The position numbers were made by a program, and so were the translations under genes. DNA of 20,967 nucleotides from an uncultured Faecalibacterium sp. (GTDB taxonomy: Bacteria > Bacillota > Clostridia > Oscillospirales > Ruminococcaceae): positions 1 through 20,967 of the forward strand of contig CAKSZM010000027.1 of NCBI GenBank assembly GCA_934525735.1, read 5' to 3'. Position 1 is the stretch's first letter. Every line of letters starts with the position of its first letter. This document shows positions 8,170-14,569 of this stretch, piece after piece. The notes under the pieces are model-generated. The model was not told the origin of the DNA. It searched no databases and worked only from the letters and a program-made list of their open reading frames with translations.

Positions 8170-8205
8170 AAAAAGGCCGCCGTGCGTACCAATCGCACAG
8201 CGGCC
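8170..8205 (-). terminator. Terminator of the substrate-binding lipoprotein gene
   Basis: A 12-bp stem (8175-8186 with 8194-8205) is followed on the - strand by TTTTT (8174-8170). The one imperfect pair is C-A in + strand RNA but a U-G wobble in - strand RNA, which supports the - orientation. Confidence 0.8.
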
Positions 8206-8230
8206 GGAGAGAAAGGCTTTTTTGAATTTT

Positions 8231-9289
8231 TTACTCAGCAGGCCAGTAGAAGTCGTCGCCGGGCATTGCGCCGCCCACAGCAGCGGGGTCGGCATCGAAC
8301 AGCACCTGCAGATAAGCGGATGCGTTGGTCTTCAGGTCATCGCCGGTCAGGCAGACGATGTTGCAGTTGGGCAAAGCCTTCTTTGCAATGGCAGCCTTTG
8401 CCACAACACCCTGCTCCTCGCACAGAGCAGCGGTGCCGTCCAGGTCGGTGTTGGCAGCGTCCACGCTCTTTGCGTAGTCGCTGAGGAAGGCAGCCACCAC
8501 ATCGGGGTGCTCCTCGGCGTACTCCTTGCGCACCACGGTCACGCCGGTGATGAGCTGGGTGTCGCAGACCTTGTTCCACTCCTCGGTCAGGTTCAGGGCC
8601 ACGCGCAGGGTGTCGTCCTGCAGGCCGGCGGCCGTCACATAGGGCTGGGGCAGAACTGCAATGGCGTCCTCGGTGTTGGCCATCTGGGCGGTCACCTCGG
8701 TGGCCTCACTGTAGTATTCAATGGTCACGTCCTTGTCCGGGTCGATGCCGTTCTGGGTGAGCAGATAGCGCAGCACATACTCGGGGGTAGTGCCCTTGCC
8801 GGTGGACAGGATGGTGCGGCCCTTCAGGTCTGCCATGGACTGGACGGTGTCGCCCTTTTCCACCACATACAGCACGCCCAGCGTGTTGACCGCTACGGCC
8901 TCGATGCCGCCGCTGGTCTTCTGGTACAGGGTGGCAGCCAGATTGGCCGGGATAGCAGCCATGTCCAGTTCGCCCTTCATCAGCAGGGGGACGATCTCAT
9001 CGGCTGCGCCGTACAGCTGCAGGTCATAGTCCATGCTGGCGGTGCCGTCGGCTTCCATACTCAGCAGGTTGACCAGACCCATGGTGGTGGGGCCTTTCAG
9101 GCCGGCAATGCGCAGAGCATCGGTGGCAGACAGCGGTTCGGACGCAGTTTCCTCGCTGGAAGCTGCCTCGGAGACGGCCTCGCTGGAAGCCGCTGCGCTG
9201 GAAGCGACAGAGCTGGAAGCTGCACCGCCGCAGGCGGCCAGACCCAGCGCCATGGTCAGCGCCAGCAGCAGAGAAATGATCTTCTTCAT
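8231..9289 (-). CDS. ABC transporter substrate-binding lipoprotein, NMT1/SsuA-like
   Basis: The 352-residue protein starts with a Sec lipoprotein signal (MKKIISLLLALTMALGLAAC, lipobox LAAC, Cys20). A Ser/Ala/Glu-rich tether follows (about 23-55), then a type II periplasmic-binding fold. Phrases such as LRIAGLKGPTTMGLVNLL, MKGELDMAAIPANLAATLYQ and DLKGRTILSTGKGTTPEYVL are like NMT1/THI5/SsuA-type receptors (COG0715). The ligand is unknown; sulfonates, thiamine precursors or other small compounds are possible. The ATG at 9287-9289 has GAGGA 12 bases upstream; an ATG six codons earlier is less likely. No permease or ATPase gene is adjacent, so its transporter partner is elsewhere. It is divergent from a Crp/Fnr gene, which may regulate it (inference). 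Confidence 0.85.
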   Translation of the reverse strand: MKKIISLLLALTMALGLAACGGAASSSVASSAAASSEAVSEAASSEETASEPLSATDALRIAGLKGPTTMGLVNLLSMEADGTASMDYDLQLYGAADEIVPLLMKGELDMAAIPANLAATLYQKTSGGIEAVAVNTLGVLYVVEKGDTVQSMADLKGRTILSTGKGTTPEYVLRYLLTQNGIDPDKDVTIEYYSEATEVTAQMANTEDAIAVLPQPYVTAAGLQDDTLRVALNLTEEWNKVCDTQLITGVTVVRKEYAEEHPDVVAAFLSDYAKSVDAANTDLDGTAALCEEQGVVAKAAIAKKALPNCNIVCLTGDDLKTNASAYLQVLFDADPAAVGGAMPGDDFYWPAE

Positions 9290-9314
9290 AATGTAGTTTT
9301 TCCTCATCTTTCCC

Positions 9315-9371
9315 AAGACAGTCCGTTTTCTGCCGCCGCAGAATCGTCCGGGGCGGCGAACAGACGGTCTT
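9315..9371 (-). promoter_or_regulatory. Imperfect inverted repeat in the leader of the binding-protein gene
   Basis: AAGACAGTCCG (9315-9325) and CAGACGGTCTT (9361-9371), with an inner GCCGCC/GGCGGC pair, form an imperfect long hairpin. It lies 25 bases before the lipoprotein start codon. It could be a leader structure or an operator. No U-tract follows, so it is not an ordinary terminator. Confidence 0.35.
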
Positions 9372-9406
9372 TTCCAAATTTTCACAGAGCAAATTTCCAA
9401 AATCAT

Positions 9407-9435
9407 TTGCTTTGCGGGTCTAAGTTTACTATAAT
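9407..9435 (+). promoter_or_regulatory. Promoter of the Crp/Fnr-glycosyltransferase-flavin reductase unit
   Basis: TTGCTT (9407-9412) and TATAAT (9430-9435) are 17 bases apart. A start near 9442 would place the palindrome at 9449-9466 in the first bases of the transcript. Confidence 0.6.
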
Positions 9436-9448
9436 AGGGATAAAAATA

Positions 9449-9466
9449 CCGTTGCGTGTGCAACGG
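9449..9466. promoter_or_regulatory. Palindrome downstream of the Crp/Fnr promoter, candidate operator
   Basis: CCGTTGC-GTGT-GCAACGG is a perfect 7-bp dyad with a 4-base spacer, placed 14 bases after the -10 box between divergent genes. It could be an autoregulatory site of the Crp/Fnr protein. It does not match the classical TGTGA-N6-TCACA site, so this is inference. Confidence 0.4.
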
Positions 9467-9481
9467 AATTGCAGGAGGGCT

Positions 9482-9517
9482 GTGGGAGTCTGCTGCTTTC
9501 CCACGGATATGCGATGA
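9482..9517 (+). CDS. Possible 11-residue leader peptide before the Crp/Fnr gene
   Basis: The only strong ribosome binding site in this leader, AGGAGG (9473-9478), is too far from the Crp/Fnr ATG at 9514. It does sit three bases before a GTG that opens an 11-codon frame (MGVCCFPTDMR). That frame's TGA overlaps the regulator start as ATGA (9514-9517), which would couple translation of the two. The short spacing and GTG start make this a weak call. The alternative is a TTG or CTG start for a longer regulator. Confidence 0.25.
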   Translation: MGVCCFPTDMR

Positions 9518-10194
9518 AAAGTTATCTGCCGCTGTTACGTTCCACCTCTTTATTTGCCGGTCTCTCTGCCGAAGAGCTGCAGACCCTGCTCACCCAGCTG
9601 GGTGCCGTGATCCGCAGTTACGGCAAGGGCGAAGCCCTTGTGCTTGCGGGCGAGCCGAACCACCGGGTCGGTGTTGTGCTGTCCGGCGAGCTGGAAGCCT
9701 ACCGCCCCGGCCCGCAGGGTGCCCGCATCCCCATCACCCGCATGGAGCCGGGCGGCGTGTTCGGCGACGTACTGGGCGGTTCCAGCCTTGCCAGCCCGGT
9801 GACCGTGCTGGCGGCCTGCCCCTGTGAGGTGCTGCTGATTCCCTACGAACGGCTGCTGCTCTCGGACGGCAGCCCCGCCCACCAGCAGACCCTGCGCAAT
9901 CTGGTGCGCACCATCAGCGACAAATATTTTTCCCTCTCGCGCCGCATCGACCTGCTGGTGCTCAAGAGCCTGCGCGCCAAGGTGTGCGCCTATCTGCTGA
10001 GCGAAGCCGAGCGGGCCGGAAGCATGACTTTCAGCATCCCATTCTCCCGCATCCAGCTGGCGGACTATCTCAACTGCGACCGCAGCGCCCTCTCCCGCGA
10101 GCTGAGCCAGATGCAGCGGGACGGCCTGCTGGATACCTATAAGAGCAGTTTCAAGCTTTTGGAACCGGACACACTGCGCCAGATGGTGCAGTGA
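9514..10194 (+). CDS. Crp/Fnr-family transcriptional regulator
   Basis: The 226-residue protein has a cyclic-nucleotide-binding-like beta-barrel domain (about 1-120; GKGEALVLAGEPNHRVGVVL and MEPGGVFGDVLGG), a long dimerisation helix and a C-terminal winged helix. The recognition region SRIQLADYLNCDRSALSREL is typical of Crp/Fnr helix-turn-helix domains. No N-terminal Cys cluster for an Fnr iron-sulfur cluster is seen, so the signal is unknown. The start is uncertain: ATG at 9514 gives the usual family N-terminus but has no good SD of its own, while an in-frame TTG at 9469 lacks one too. The gene leads a unit with the glycosyltransferase (38-base gap) and is divergent from the binding-lipoprotein gene. 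Confidence 0.85.
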   Translation: MKSYLPLLRSTSLFAGLSAEELQTLLTQLGAVIRSYGKGEALVLAGEPNHRVGVVLSGELEAYRPGPQGARIPITRMEPGGVFGDVLGGSSLASPVTVLAACPCEVLLIPYERLLLSDGSPAHQQTLRNLVRTISDKYFSLSRRIDLLVLKSLRAKVCAYLLSEAERAGSMTFSIPFSRIQLADYLNCDRSALSRELSQMQRDGLLDTYKSSFKLLEPDTLRQMVQ

Positions 10195-10232
10195 CGGCGG
10201 GAGTCTATTTTTATAAGGAGTTCTTTTCTATC

Positions 10233-11213
10233 ATGTCAAAACCGATTCTCTGGATTGTGATCCCCTGTTACAACGAGGAGCAGGTGCTGCCCATCACTGC
10301 CCCCATGTTTCTGGATAAGATCAACAGCCTTGCCGCGCAGGGCCTTGTGAGCGAAAAAAGCCGGGTTCTGTTCGTGAACGATGGTTCCCGGGACAAAACG
10401 TGGAGCCTCATCCAGCAGTTTGCTGAACAGGATGAACATTTCATCGGCATCTCCCAGAGCCGCAACCGCGGCCACCAGAACGCTGTGCTGGCCGGTCTGA
10501 TGGAGGCGCTGCACAGCGGCACCTGCGATATCACCATTTCCATCGACTGCGACGGGCAGGACGATATCAACGCCATGGACGAAATGGTGCGCAAGTATCT
10601 GGACGGTGCCGAGGTGGTGTACGGCGTGCGCAGCCGCCGGGACACCGACACCTTCTTCAAGCGCTTCACCGCCGAAGGCTTCTACCACGTCATGAACGCG
10701 CTGGGCGCCGACATCGTGTTCAACCATGCCGACTACCGGCTCATCAGCACCCGCGTGCTGGAGAGCTTTGCCGACTACAAAGAGGTCAATATCTTCCTGC
10801 GCGGCATGGTGCCGCTGGTGGGCTTCCCGCACGAGGTTGTCACCTACGAGCGCCACGAGCGCCTTGCCGGCGAGAGCCACTATCCCCTGAGCAAAATGCT
10901 GGCGCTGGCCTTCGACGGCATCACCAGCCTTTCCAACAAGCCCATCCGCCTCATCACGGGGGCCGGCCTTGTGGTCAGCCTTGTGGGCTTCATCGGGGTC
11001 ATCTGGGCCATCATTCAGGCCGTGATGGGTTCTTCGGTGGCCGGCTGGGCTTCCATCGTGTGCATCGTCTGCTTCATGAGCGGCGTGCAGCTGGTGTGTC
11101 TGGGCGTCATCGGCGAGTACATCGGCAAGATCTATATGGAAACAAAGGCCCGCCCGCGCTACATCATCTCGGAGCGCACCTGGGCACCCTACGAAAGGAA
11201 GTATCACGGATGA
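10233..11213 (+). CDS. Family 2 glycosyltransferase, polyprenyl-phosphate (GtrB/DPM1-like) type
   Basis: The 326-residue membrane-anchored enzyme has an N-terminal GT-A domain: WIVIPCYNEEQ (8-18), VNDGSRDKT (48-56), and the DxD-type metal/nucleotide site SIDCDGQDD (103-111). Two C-terminal transmembrane helices follow (about 238-262 and 271-295), ending LGVIGEYIGKIYMETKARPRY. This is the layout of enzymes that move glucose or another sugar from a nucleotide donor to undecaprenyl phosphate for cell-surface polymers. The ATG at 10233 is preceded by TAAGGAG; an upstream in-frame start would overlap the regulator gene. The stop overlaps the next start (ATGA, 11210-11213), so the two genes are translationally coupled. 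Confidence 0.88.
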   Translation: MSKPILWIVIPCYNEEQVLPITAPMFLDKINSLAAQGLVSEKSRVLFVNDGSRDKTWSLIQQFAEQDEHFIGISQSRNRGHQNAVLAGLMEALHSGTCDITISIDCDGQDDINAMDEMVRKYLDGAEVVYGVRSRRDTDTFFKRFTAEGFYHVMNALGADIVFNHADYRLISTRVLESFADYKEVNIFLRGMVPLVGFPHEVVTYERHERLAGESHYPLSKMLALAFDGITSLSNKPIRLITGAGLVVSLVGFIGVIWAIIQAVMGSSVAGWASIVCIVCFMSGVQLVCLGVIGEYIGKIYMETKARPRYIISERTWAPYERKYHG

Positions 11214-11794
11214 GCAAACAGAGCTGGCGGGGCAGCACCCTGCTGAACCCGGAACCGCCGGTGCTGGTCTCCTGCGGCGGGTTGGAAAAGCCCAACCTCA
11301 TCACCATCGGCTGGACGGGCACCGTCTGCACCCAGCCCAGCATGGTGTCCATCAGCGTGCGGCCGGAGCGGTACAGCCACCATCTCATTCAGGAGAGCGG
11401 GCAGTTTGCCATCAACCTGCCCACCGAAGCGCTGGTGCGCTCCATCGACTGGTGCGGCGTGAAGAGCGGCCGCGATGTGGACAAATTTGCTGCCTGCGGC
11501 CTGCACGCAGCACCCGGCAGCGTGCTGACCGGCTGCCCCATTCTGGAAGAAAGCCCGGTCAACCTGGAGTGCAGGGTCACTCAGGTGATCCCGCTGGGCA
11601 GCCATGATCTGTTTTTGGCCGAAGTGGTGGCCTGCGACGTGGACGAGAGCCTTCTGGACGAGACCGGCAAGCTGTGCCTTGACAAGGCAAAACTGATCGT
11701 CTACAGCCACGGCGAATATCTGGCTCTGGGGAAAAAGCTGGGCACCTTCGGCTACAGTGTGCGCAAGAAAAAGCCGGTGCGGCGTAAAAAATAA
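11210..11794 (+). CDS. Flavin reductase-like, FMN-binding split-barrel protein
   Basis: The 194-residue protein fits the flavin reductase-like domain (FMN-binding split barrel). Typical phrases are PPVLVSCGGLEKPNLITIGW, SISVRPERYSHHLI and FAINLPTEALV. A Cys-containing stretch (DWCGVKSGRDVDKFA) follows, as in ferric-reductase/HpaC-like relatives. The likely role is flavin-dependent electron transfer; the partner is unknown. The C-terminus is strongly basic (RKKKPVRRKK). The ATG at 11210 overlaps the glycosyltransferase stop and has AAAGGAAG upstream. No terminator lies between its stop and the next promoter (11817), so its transcript probably continues into the antisense RNA region and stops at 11894-11932. 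Confidence 0.82.
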   Translation: MSKQSWRGSTLLNPEPPVLVSCGGLEKPNLITIGWTGTVCTQPSMVSISVRPERYSHHLIQESGQFAINLPTEALVRSIDWCGVKSGRDVDKFAACGLHAAPGSVLTGCPILEESPVNLECRVTQVIPLGSHDLFLAEVVACDVDESLLDETGKLCLDKAKLIVYSHGEYLALGKKLGTFGYSVRKKKPVRRKK

Positions 11795-11816
11795 AATCAT
11801 TTCACATCTGCCGGGG

Positions 11817-11844
11817 TTGACATCCGGCACAAAGTGCATATAAT
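11817..11844 (+). promoter_or_regulatory. Consensus promoter of the antisense (antitoxin) RNA
   Basis: Perfect TTGACA (11817-11822) and perfect TATAAT (11839-11844) are separated by 16 bases. It is one of the strongest promoters in the window, yet no protein gene follows on this strand. Only a roughly 80-base transcript ending at a terminator is possible. Confidence 0.85.
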
Positions 11845-11850
11845 AGAATC

Positions 11851-11932
11851 AGGCAATGTGATGAGGCCGAGCCGTGGTTTCCACGCAAAATACGAAGCAC
11901 CCCGGTACTGAACCTACCGGGGTGCTTCTTTT
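11851..11932 (+). ncRNA. Antisense RNA, candidate type I antitoxin (Fst/par RNA II-like)
   Basis: Between the consensus promoter and the terminator lies an 82-base transcript with no frame preceded by an SD. Its 5' part has AATGTGATGAG (11855-11865) and TGGTTTCCAC (11875-11884). Both occur again, on the same strand, at 12019-12029 and 12038-12047, opposite the toxin's first codons and SD-start spacer. The RNA can therefore pair with the toxin mRNA start site, and also with its 3' end because the two transcripts share the terminator. This is the architecture of the pAD1 par locus (RNA I/RNA II, repeats DRa and DRb). The CGTGG/CCACG stem around 11873-11885 may present a UUU loop for first contact. 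Not experimentally supported here. Confidence 0.75.
11894..11932. terminator. Shared terminator of antisense RNA and toxin mRNA
   Basis: A perfect 14-bp stem (11894-11907 with 11915-11928; loop CTGAACC) is followed by TTTT on the + strand. On the - strand it begins 5 bases after the toxin stop codon and is followed by GTATTTT. It likely ends both convergent RNAs and any read-through from the flavin reductase operon. Confidence 0.8.
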
Positions 11933-11933
11933 G

Positions 11934-12038
11934 TCAGTGCTTGCCGCCCTTGCCGATCAGGCTGTCAAGCCACTTGCACAGATAGTAGGCAACGACCTGT
12001 GCTGCGACAGTCTGGATAAATGTGATGAGTGCGTCCAT
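11934..12038 (-). CDS. Small membrane toxin, Fst/Ldr-like, of a type I toxin-antitoxin pair
   Basis: The 34-residue peptide starts MDALITFIQTVAAQ. It has one hydrophobic helix (about residues 4-21), then a KWLD motif at 22-25 and a basic tail (GKGGKH). Fst/Ldr peptides of Gram-positive bacteria share this plan: a single transmembrane helix, a WLD-like motif and a charged C-terminus, acting at the membrane when unrepressed. A very strong AAGGAGG lies ten bases upstream of the ATG at 12038, with its own promoter at 12090-12118. The antisense RNA is complementary to the SD-start spacer and codons 4-7. Family membership rests on length, layout and locus structure, not on strong identity. It is too short for most gene finders. 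Confidence 0.8.
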   Translation of the reverse strand: MDALITFIQTVAAQVVAYYLCKWLDSLIGKGGKH

Positions 12039-12089
12039 GGTTTCCACCTCCTTCCCGCGGTCATGGGAATGGAGAAGGGCCGCATGCAC

Positions 12090-12118
12090 AGTATAACACA
12101 AAAGGCGGTATCGCGCAA
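12090..12118 (-). promoter_or_regulatory. Promoter of the toxin mRNA
   Basis: On the - strand, TTGCGC (12118-12113) and TATACT (12095-12090) are 17 bases apart, and TGT before TATACT makes an extended -10. The -35 box and spacer lie inside the metA terminator hairpin. The mRNA would run about 190 bases. Confidence 0.65.
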
Positions 12119-12135
12119 TTCGGCACGATACCGCC
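12100..12135 (-). terminator. metA terminator
   Basis: A perfect 10-bp stem (12104-12113 with 12126-12135) begins 10 bases after the metA stop and is followed on the - strand by TTTTGTGTT. It overlaps the toxin promoter. Confidence 0.7.
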
Positions 12136-12145
12136 CTTTTTCGGT

Positions 12146-13081
12146 TTATCCTTCGTGTTTCACCCGCTGGATCTCGCCCAGATCGTAGGGGGTGTTCTGG
12201 TAGACGTAGTAGTTCAGCCAGTTCTCATACAGCAGATGCGCATGGGCACGCCAGCGGAACAGCGGCGGCTTTGCCGGGTCATCGTCCGGGTAGTAGTTCA
12301 CCGGCACATGGATGGGCAGTCCCTTGGCCACATCCCGCTTGTACTCGGCGTCCAGCGTGTACTTGTCATACTCTGGGTGGCCGGTGACGAAGATTTGCCG
12401 GCCGTTCTCAGTGCTCATGAGGAACGGCCCGGCCGCGTCGCTCTCGGCGAGGATGCGCAGGGCATGGCAGTTGTCCACATCCTCCCGGCTGATGCCGGTG
12501 TGGCGGCTGTGGGGCGCATAGAACACCTCGTCAAAGCCGCGCACCAGCGGGTTTGACGGACGGGTGACCCGGTGTTCGAACACGCCGAACATCTTTTCGG
12601 GCAGCAGCTGCTTGTGCACGCCGTAGTGGTAGTACAGGCCCGCCTGTGCGCCCCAGCACACGTGCAGGGTGGAGTAGACATTCGTCTCGCTGAAGTCCAT
12701 GATCTCGCACAGCTCCGGCCAATAGTCCACCTGCTCAAAATCCATGGTCTCCACCGGCGCACCCGTGATGATCATGCCGTCGTAGCGGTTGTGCTTCACC
12801 TCTTCGAAGGTCTTGTAGAAGGATTCGAGGTGCGCCGCCGAGACGTGGGTAGCCGCATGGCTGGCCGTCTGCAGCAGGGTCATGTGCACCTGCAGCGGGG
12901 TGTTGGCCAGCAGCCGGGCGATCTGGGTCTCGGTGGTGATCTTGGTGGGCATCAGGTTCAGGATGAGGATCTCCAGCGGGCGGATATGCTGGGCAAGGGC
13001 GCGCTCCCGGTGCATGACAAAGACGTTTTCTTCGTACAGGGCATCGTAGGCGGGCAGGGTCTTTGGGATGATCAGCGGCAT
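12146..13081 (-). CDS. metA: Homoserine O-acetyltransferase (MetA family)
   Basis: The 311-residue protein is a full-length MetA-family acyltransferase making O-acylhomoserine from homoserine and acyl-CoA, the first committed step of methionine synthesis. The catalytic residues fall at the same numbers as in E. coli MetA: Cys142 (in [19 protein letters not shown]), His235 and Glu237 (in VTGHPEYD). Residue 111 is Glu ([19 protein letters not shown]). In MetA enzymes Glu111 goes with acetyl-CoA use and Gly111 with succinyl-CoA, so acetylation is predicted despite the usual succinyltransferase name. This fits the adjacent O-acetylhomoserine sulfhydrylase. The ATG at 13081 has AAAGGAGT upstream. 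A MITE-like element sits between it and metY. Confidence 0.93.
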   Translation of the reverse strand: MPLIIPKTLPAYDALYEENVFVMHRERALAQHIRPLEILILNLMPTKITTETQIARLLANTPLQVHMTLLQTASHAATHVSAAHLESFYKTFEEVKHNRYDGMIITGAPVETMDFEQVDYWPELCEIMDFSETNVYSTLHVCWGAQAGLYYHYGVHKQLLPEKMFGVFEHRVTRPSNPLVRGFDEVFYAPHSRHTGISREDVDNCHALRILAESDAAGPFLMSTENGRQIFVTGHPEYDKYTLDAEYKRDVAKGLPIHVPVNYYPDDDPAKPPLFRWRAHAHLLYENWLNYYVYQNTPYDLGEIQRVKHEG

Positions 13082-13120
13082 AGTTTCGTACTCCTTTGGT
13101 GCGGATATTGATAGCGACCT

Positions 13121-13253
13121 CGCCCTCTCCGTCACGGCTTACGCCGTGCCACCTCCCCCAAAGTGGGAGGCCTTGGCAAAACCACAAAGTTTACTTTTTC
13201 GCCAGCAGCTCCCCCTTGGGGGAGCTGCTGAACGAAGTGAAGCTGAGAGGGCG
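13121..13253. mobile_element. MITE-like palindromic element between metY and metA
   Basis: The 133-bp element is bounded by imperfect inverted ends (CGCCCTCTCCG at 13121-13131, CTGAGAGGGCG at 13243-13253). It contains three hairpins: ACGGC/GCCGT (13133-13146), CTCCC/GGGAG (13153-13169) and a 12-bp perfect stem at 13204-13229. No frame of its own is credible, and no clear target duplication is visible. Similar elements with CCCTCTC ends are, to my recollection, dispersed in gut Clostridia; this should be checked by search. Confidence 0.65.
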
Positions 13254-13267
13254 AACCCGTTTGCCTT

Positions 13268-14542
13268 TTAGATCTTATCCAGCGCCTGTGCGATATCTGC
13301 AATGAGATCCTCGCTGCTTTCCAGACCACAGCTCATACGCACCAGCTCAGCGGGCACACCGGCAGCCTTCAGCTGTTCGTCGTTCATCTGGCGGTGGGTA
13401 CTGGAAGCCGGGTTCAGGCAGCAGGTACGAGCATCGGCCACATGGGTCTCAATGGCGGCCAGCTTCAGGTTCTTCATGAAGGTGCTGGCTGCTTCGCGGC
13501 CGCCGGCCAGACCAAAGCTGACCACGCCGCAGCTGCCATTGGGCAGGTACTTTTCGGCCAGTGCATGGTAAGGGCTGCTCTCCAGTCCGCAGTAGGTCAC
13601 ATAGGCCACCTTGGGATGGTTCTCGAGGAACTTTGCCACAGCCAGACCATTCTCGCAGTGGCGCTGCATACGCACATGCAGGCTTTCCAGACCGAGGTTC
13701 AGCATGTAAGCGTTCATGGGAGACTGCATGGAACCGAAGTCGCGCATCAGCTGGGCAGTCGCCTTGGTGATGAAGGCACCCTCCTTGCCGAAACGCTCGG
13801 CGTAGGTGATGCCGTGGTAGCTCTCGTCCGGGGTGCACAGGCCGGGGAACTTTTCGGCGTGAGCCATCCAGTCAAACTTGCCGCTGTCCACGATGGCACC
13901 GCCCAGCACTGCGCCGTGACCGTCCATGTACTTGGTGGTGGAGTGGGTGACGATATCCGCGCCCCACTCGAAGGGGCGACAGTTGACCGGCGTCGGGAAG
14001 GTGTTGTCCACGATGAGCGGCACGCCGTGGGCGTGGGCAGCCTTGGCGAACTTTTCAATGTCCAGCACGGTCAGGGCGGGGTTTGCGATGGTCTCGCCGA
14101 ACACGACCTTGGTGTTGGGGCGGAACGCTGCGTCCAGCTCTTCCTCGCTGCACAGCGGATCCACAAAGGTGGCCTCGATGCCCATCTTTTTCATGGTGAC
14201 CGAGATCAGGTTAAAGGTGCCGCCGTAGATGGTGCTGGAAGCCACGATGTGGTCACCGGCAGAGCACAGGTTGAACAGGGCAAAGAAGTTTGCAGCCTGA
14301 CCGCTGGAGGTCAGCATGGCGGCGGTGCCGCCTTCCAGCTCGCAGATCTTTTTTGCAACGAGGTCGCAGGTGGGGTTCTGCAGGCGGGAATAGAAGTAGC
14401 CGTCGGCCTCCAGATCAAACAGCTTGCCCATATCCTCGCTGGTGGCGTACTTGAAGGTGGTGGACTGGATGATGGGGATCTGGCGGGGTTCGCCGTTGCC
14501 GGGGGTGTAACCGCCCTGCACGCAGATGGTATCACGATTCAT
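13268..14542 (-). CDS. metY: O-acetylhomoserine aminocarboxypropyltransferase (sulfhydrylase)
   Basis: The 424-residue protein is a PLP-dependent enzyme of the Cys/Met metabolism family. It converts O-acetylhomoserine and sulfide to homocysteine and acetate. Signatures are the N-terminal YTPGNGEPRQIPIIQSTTF (12-30), ADGYFYSRLQNPTCDLVAKK (46-65), the Asp-bearing PLP site VDNTF (178-182) and the Schiff-base lysine in THSTTKYMDGHG, Lys204. Length and the RFGKEGAFITKATAQLMRDF region are typical of MetY rather than cystathionine synthases. The ATG at 14542 has AAAGGAGT upstream; an earlier in-frame ATG at 14581 would start upstream of the likely promoter. metA follows after 186 bases and is probably in the same unit, though the MITE-like insertion could separate them. 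Confidence 0.92.
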   Translation of the reverse strand: MNRDTICVQGGYTPGNGEPRQIPIIQSTTFKYATSEDMGKLFDLEADGYFYSRLQNPTCDLVAKKICELEGGTAAMLTSSGQAANFFALFNLCSAGDHIVASSTIYGGTFNLISVTMKKMGIEATFVDPLCSEEELDAAFRPNTKVVFGETIANPALTVLDIEKFAKAAHAHGVPLIVDNTFPTPVNCRPFEWGADIVTHSTTKYMDGHGAVLGGAIVDSGKFDWMAHAEKFPGLCTPDESYHGITYAERFGKEGAFITKATAQLMRDFGSMQSPMNAYMLNLGLESLHVRMQRHCENGLAVAKFLENHPKVAYVTYCGLESSPYHALAEKYLPNGSCGVVSFGLAGGREAASTFMKNLKLAAIETHVADARTCCLNPASSTHRQMNDEQLKAAGVPAELVRMSCGLESSEDLIADIAQALDKI

Positions 14543-14569
14543 ACTACATACTCCTTTACTGGGTTGTTC

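Noticed and set aside
5300..8198. Short frames running through repeat copies 1 and 2 (with SFSEDRPGVGP-like translations)
   Set aside because: The similarity comes from the repeat itself. No SD or start is sensible, and copies are in opposite orientation to each other.
6692..9517. Long + strand frames opposite the dipeptidase and binding-protein genes
   Set aside because: They are antisense shadows; the - strand genes have clear motifs, SD sites, promoters and terminators.
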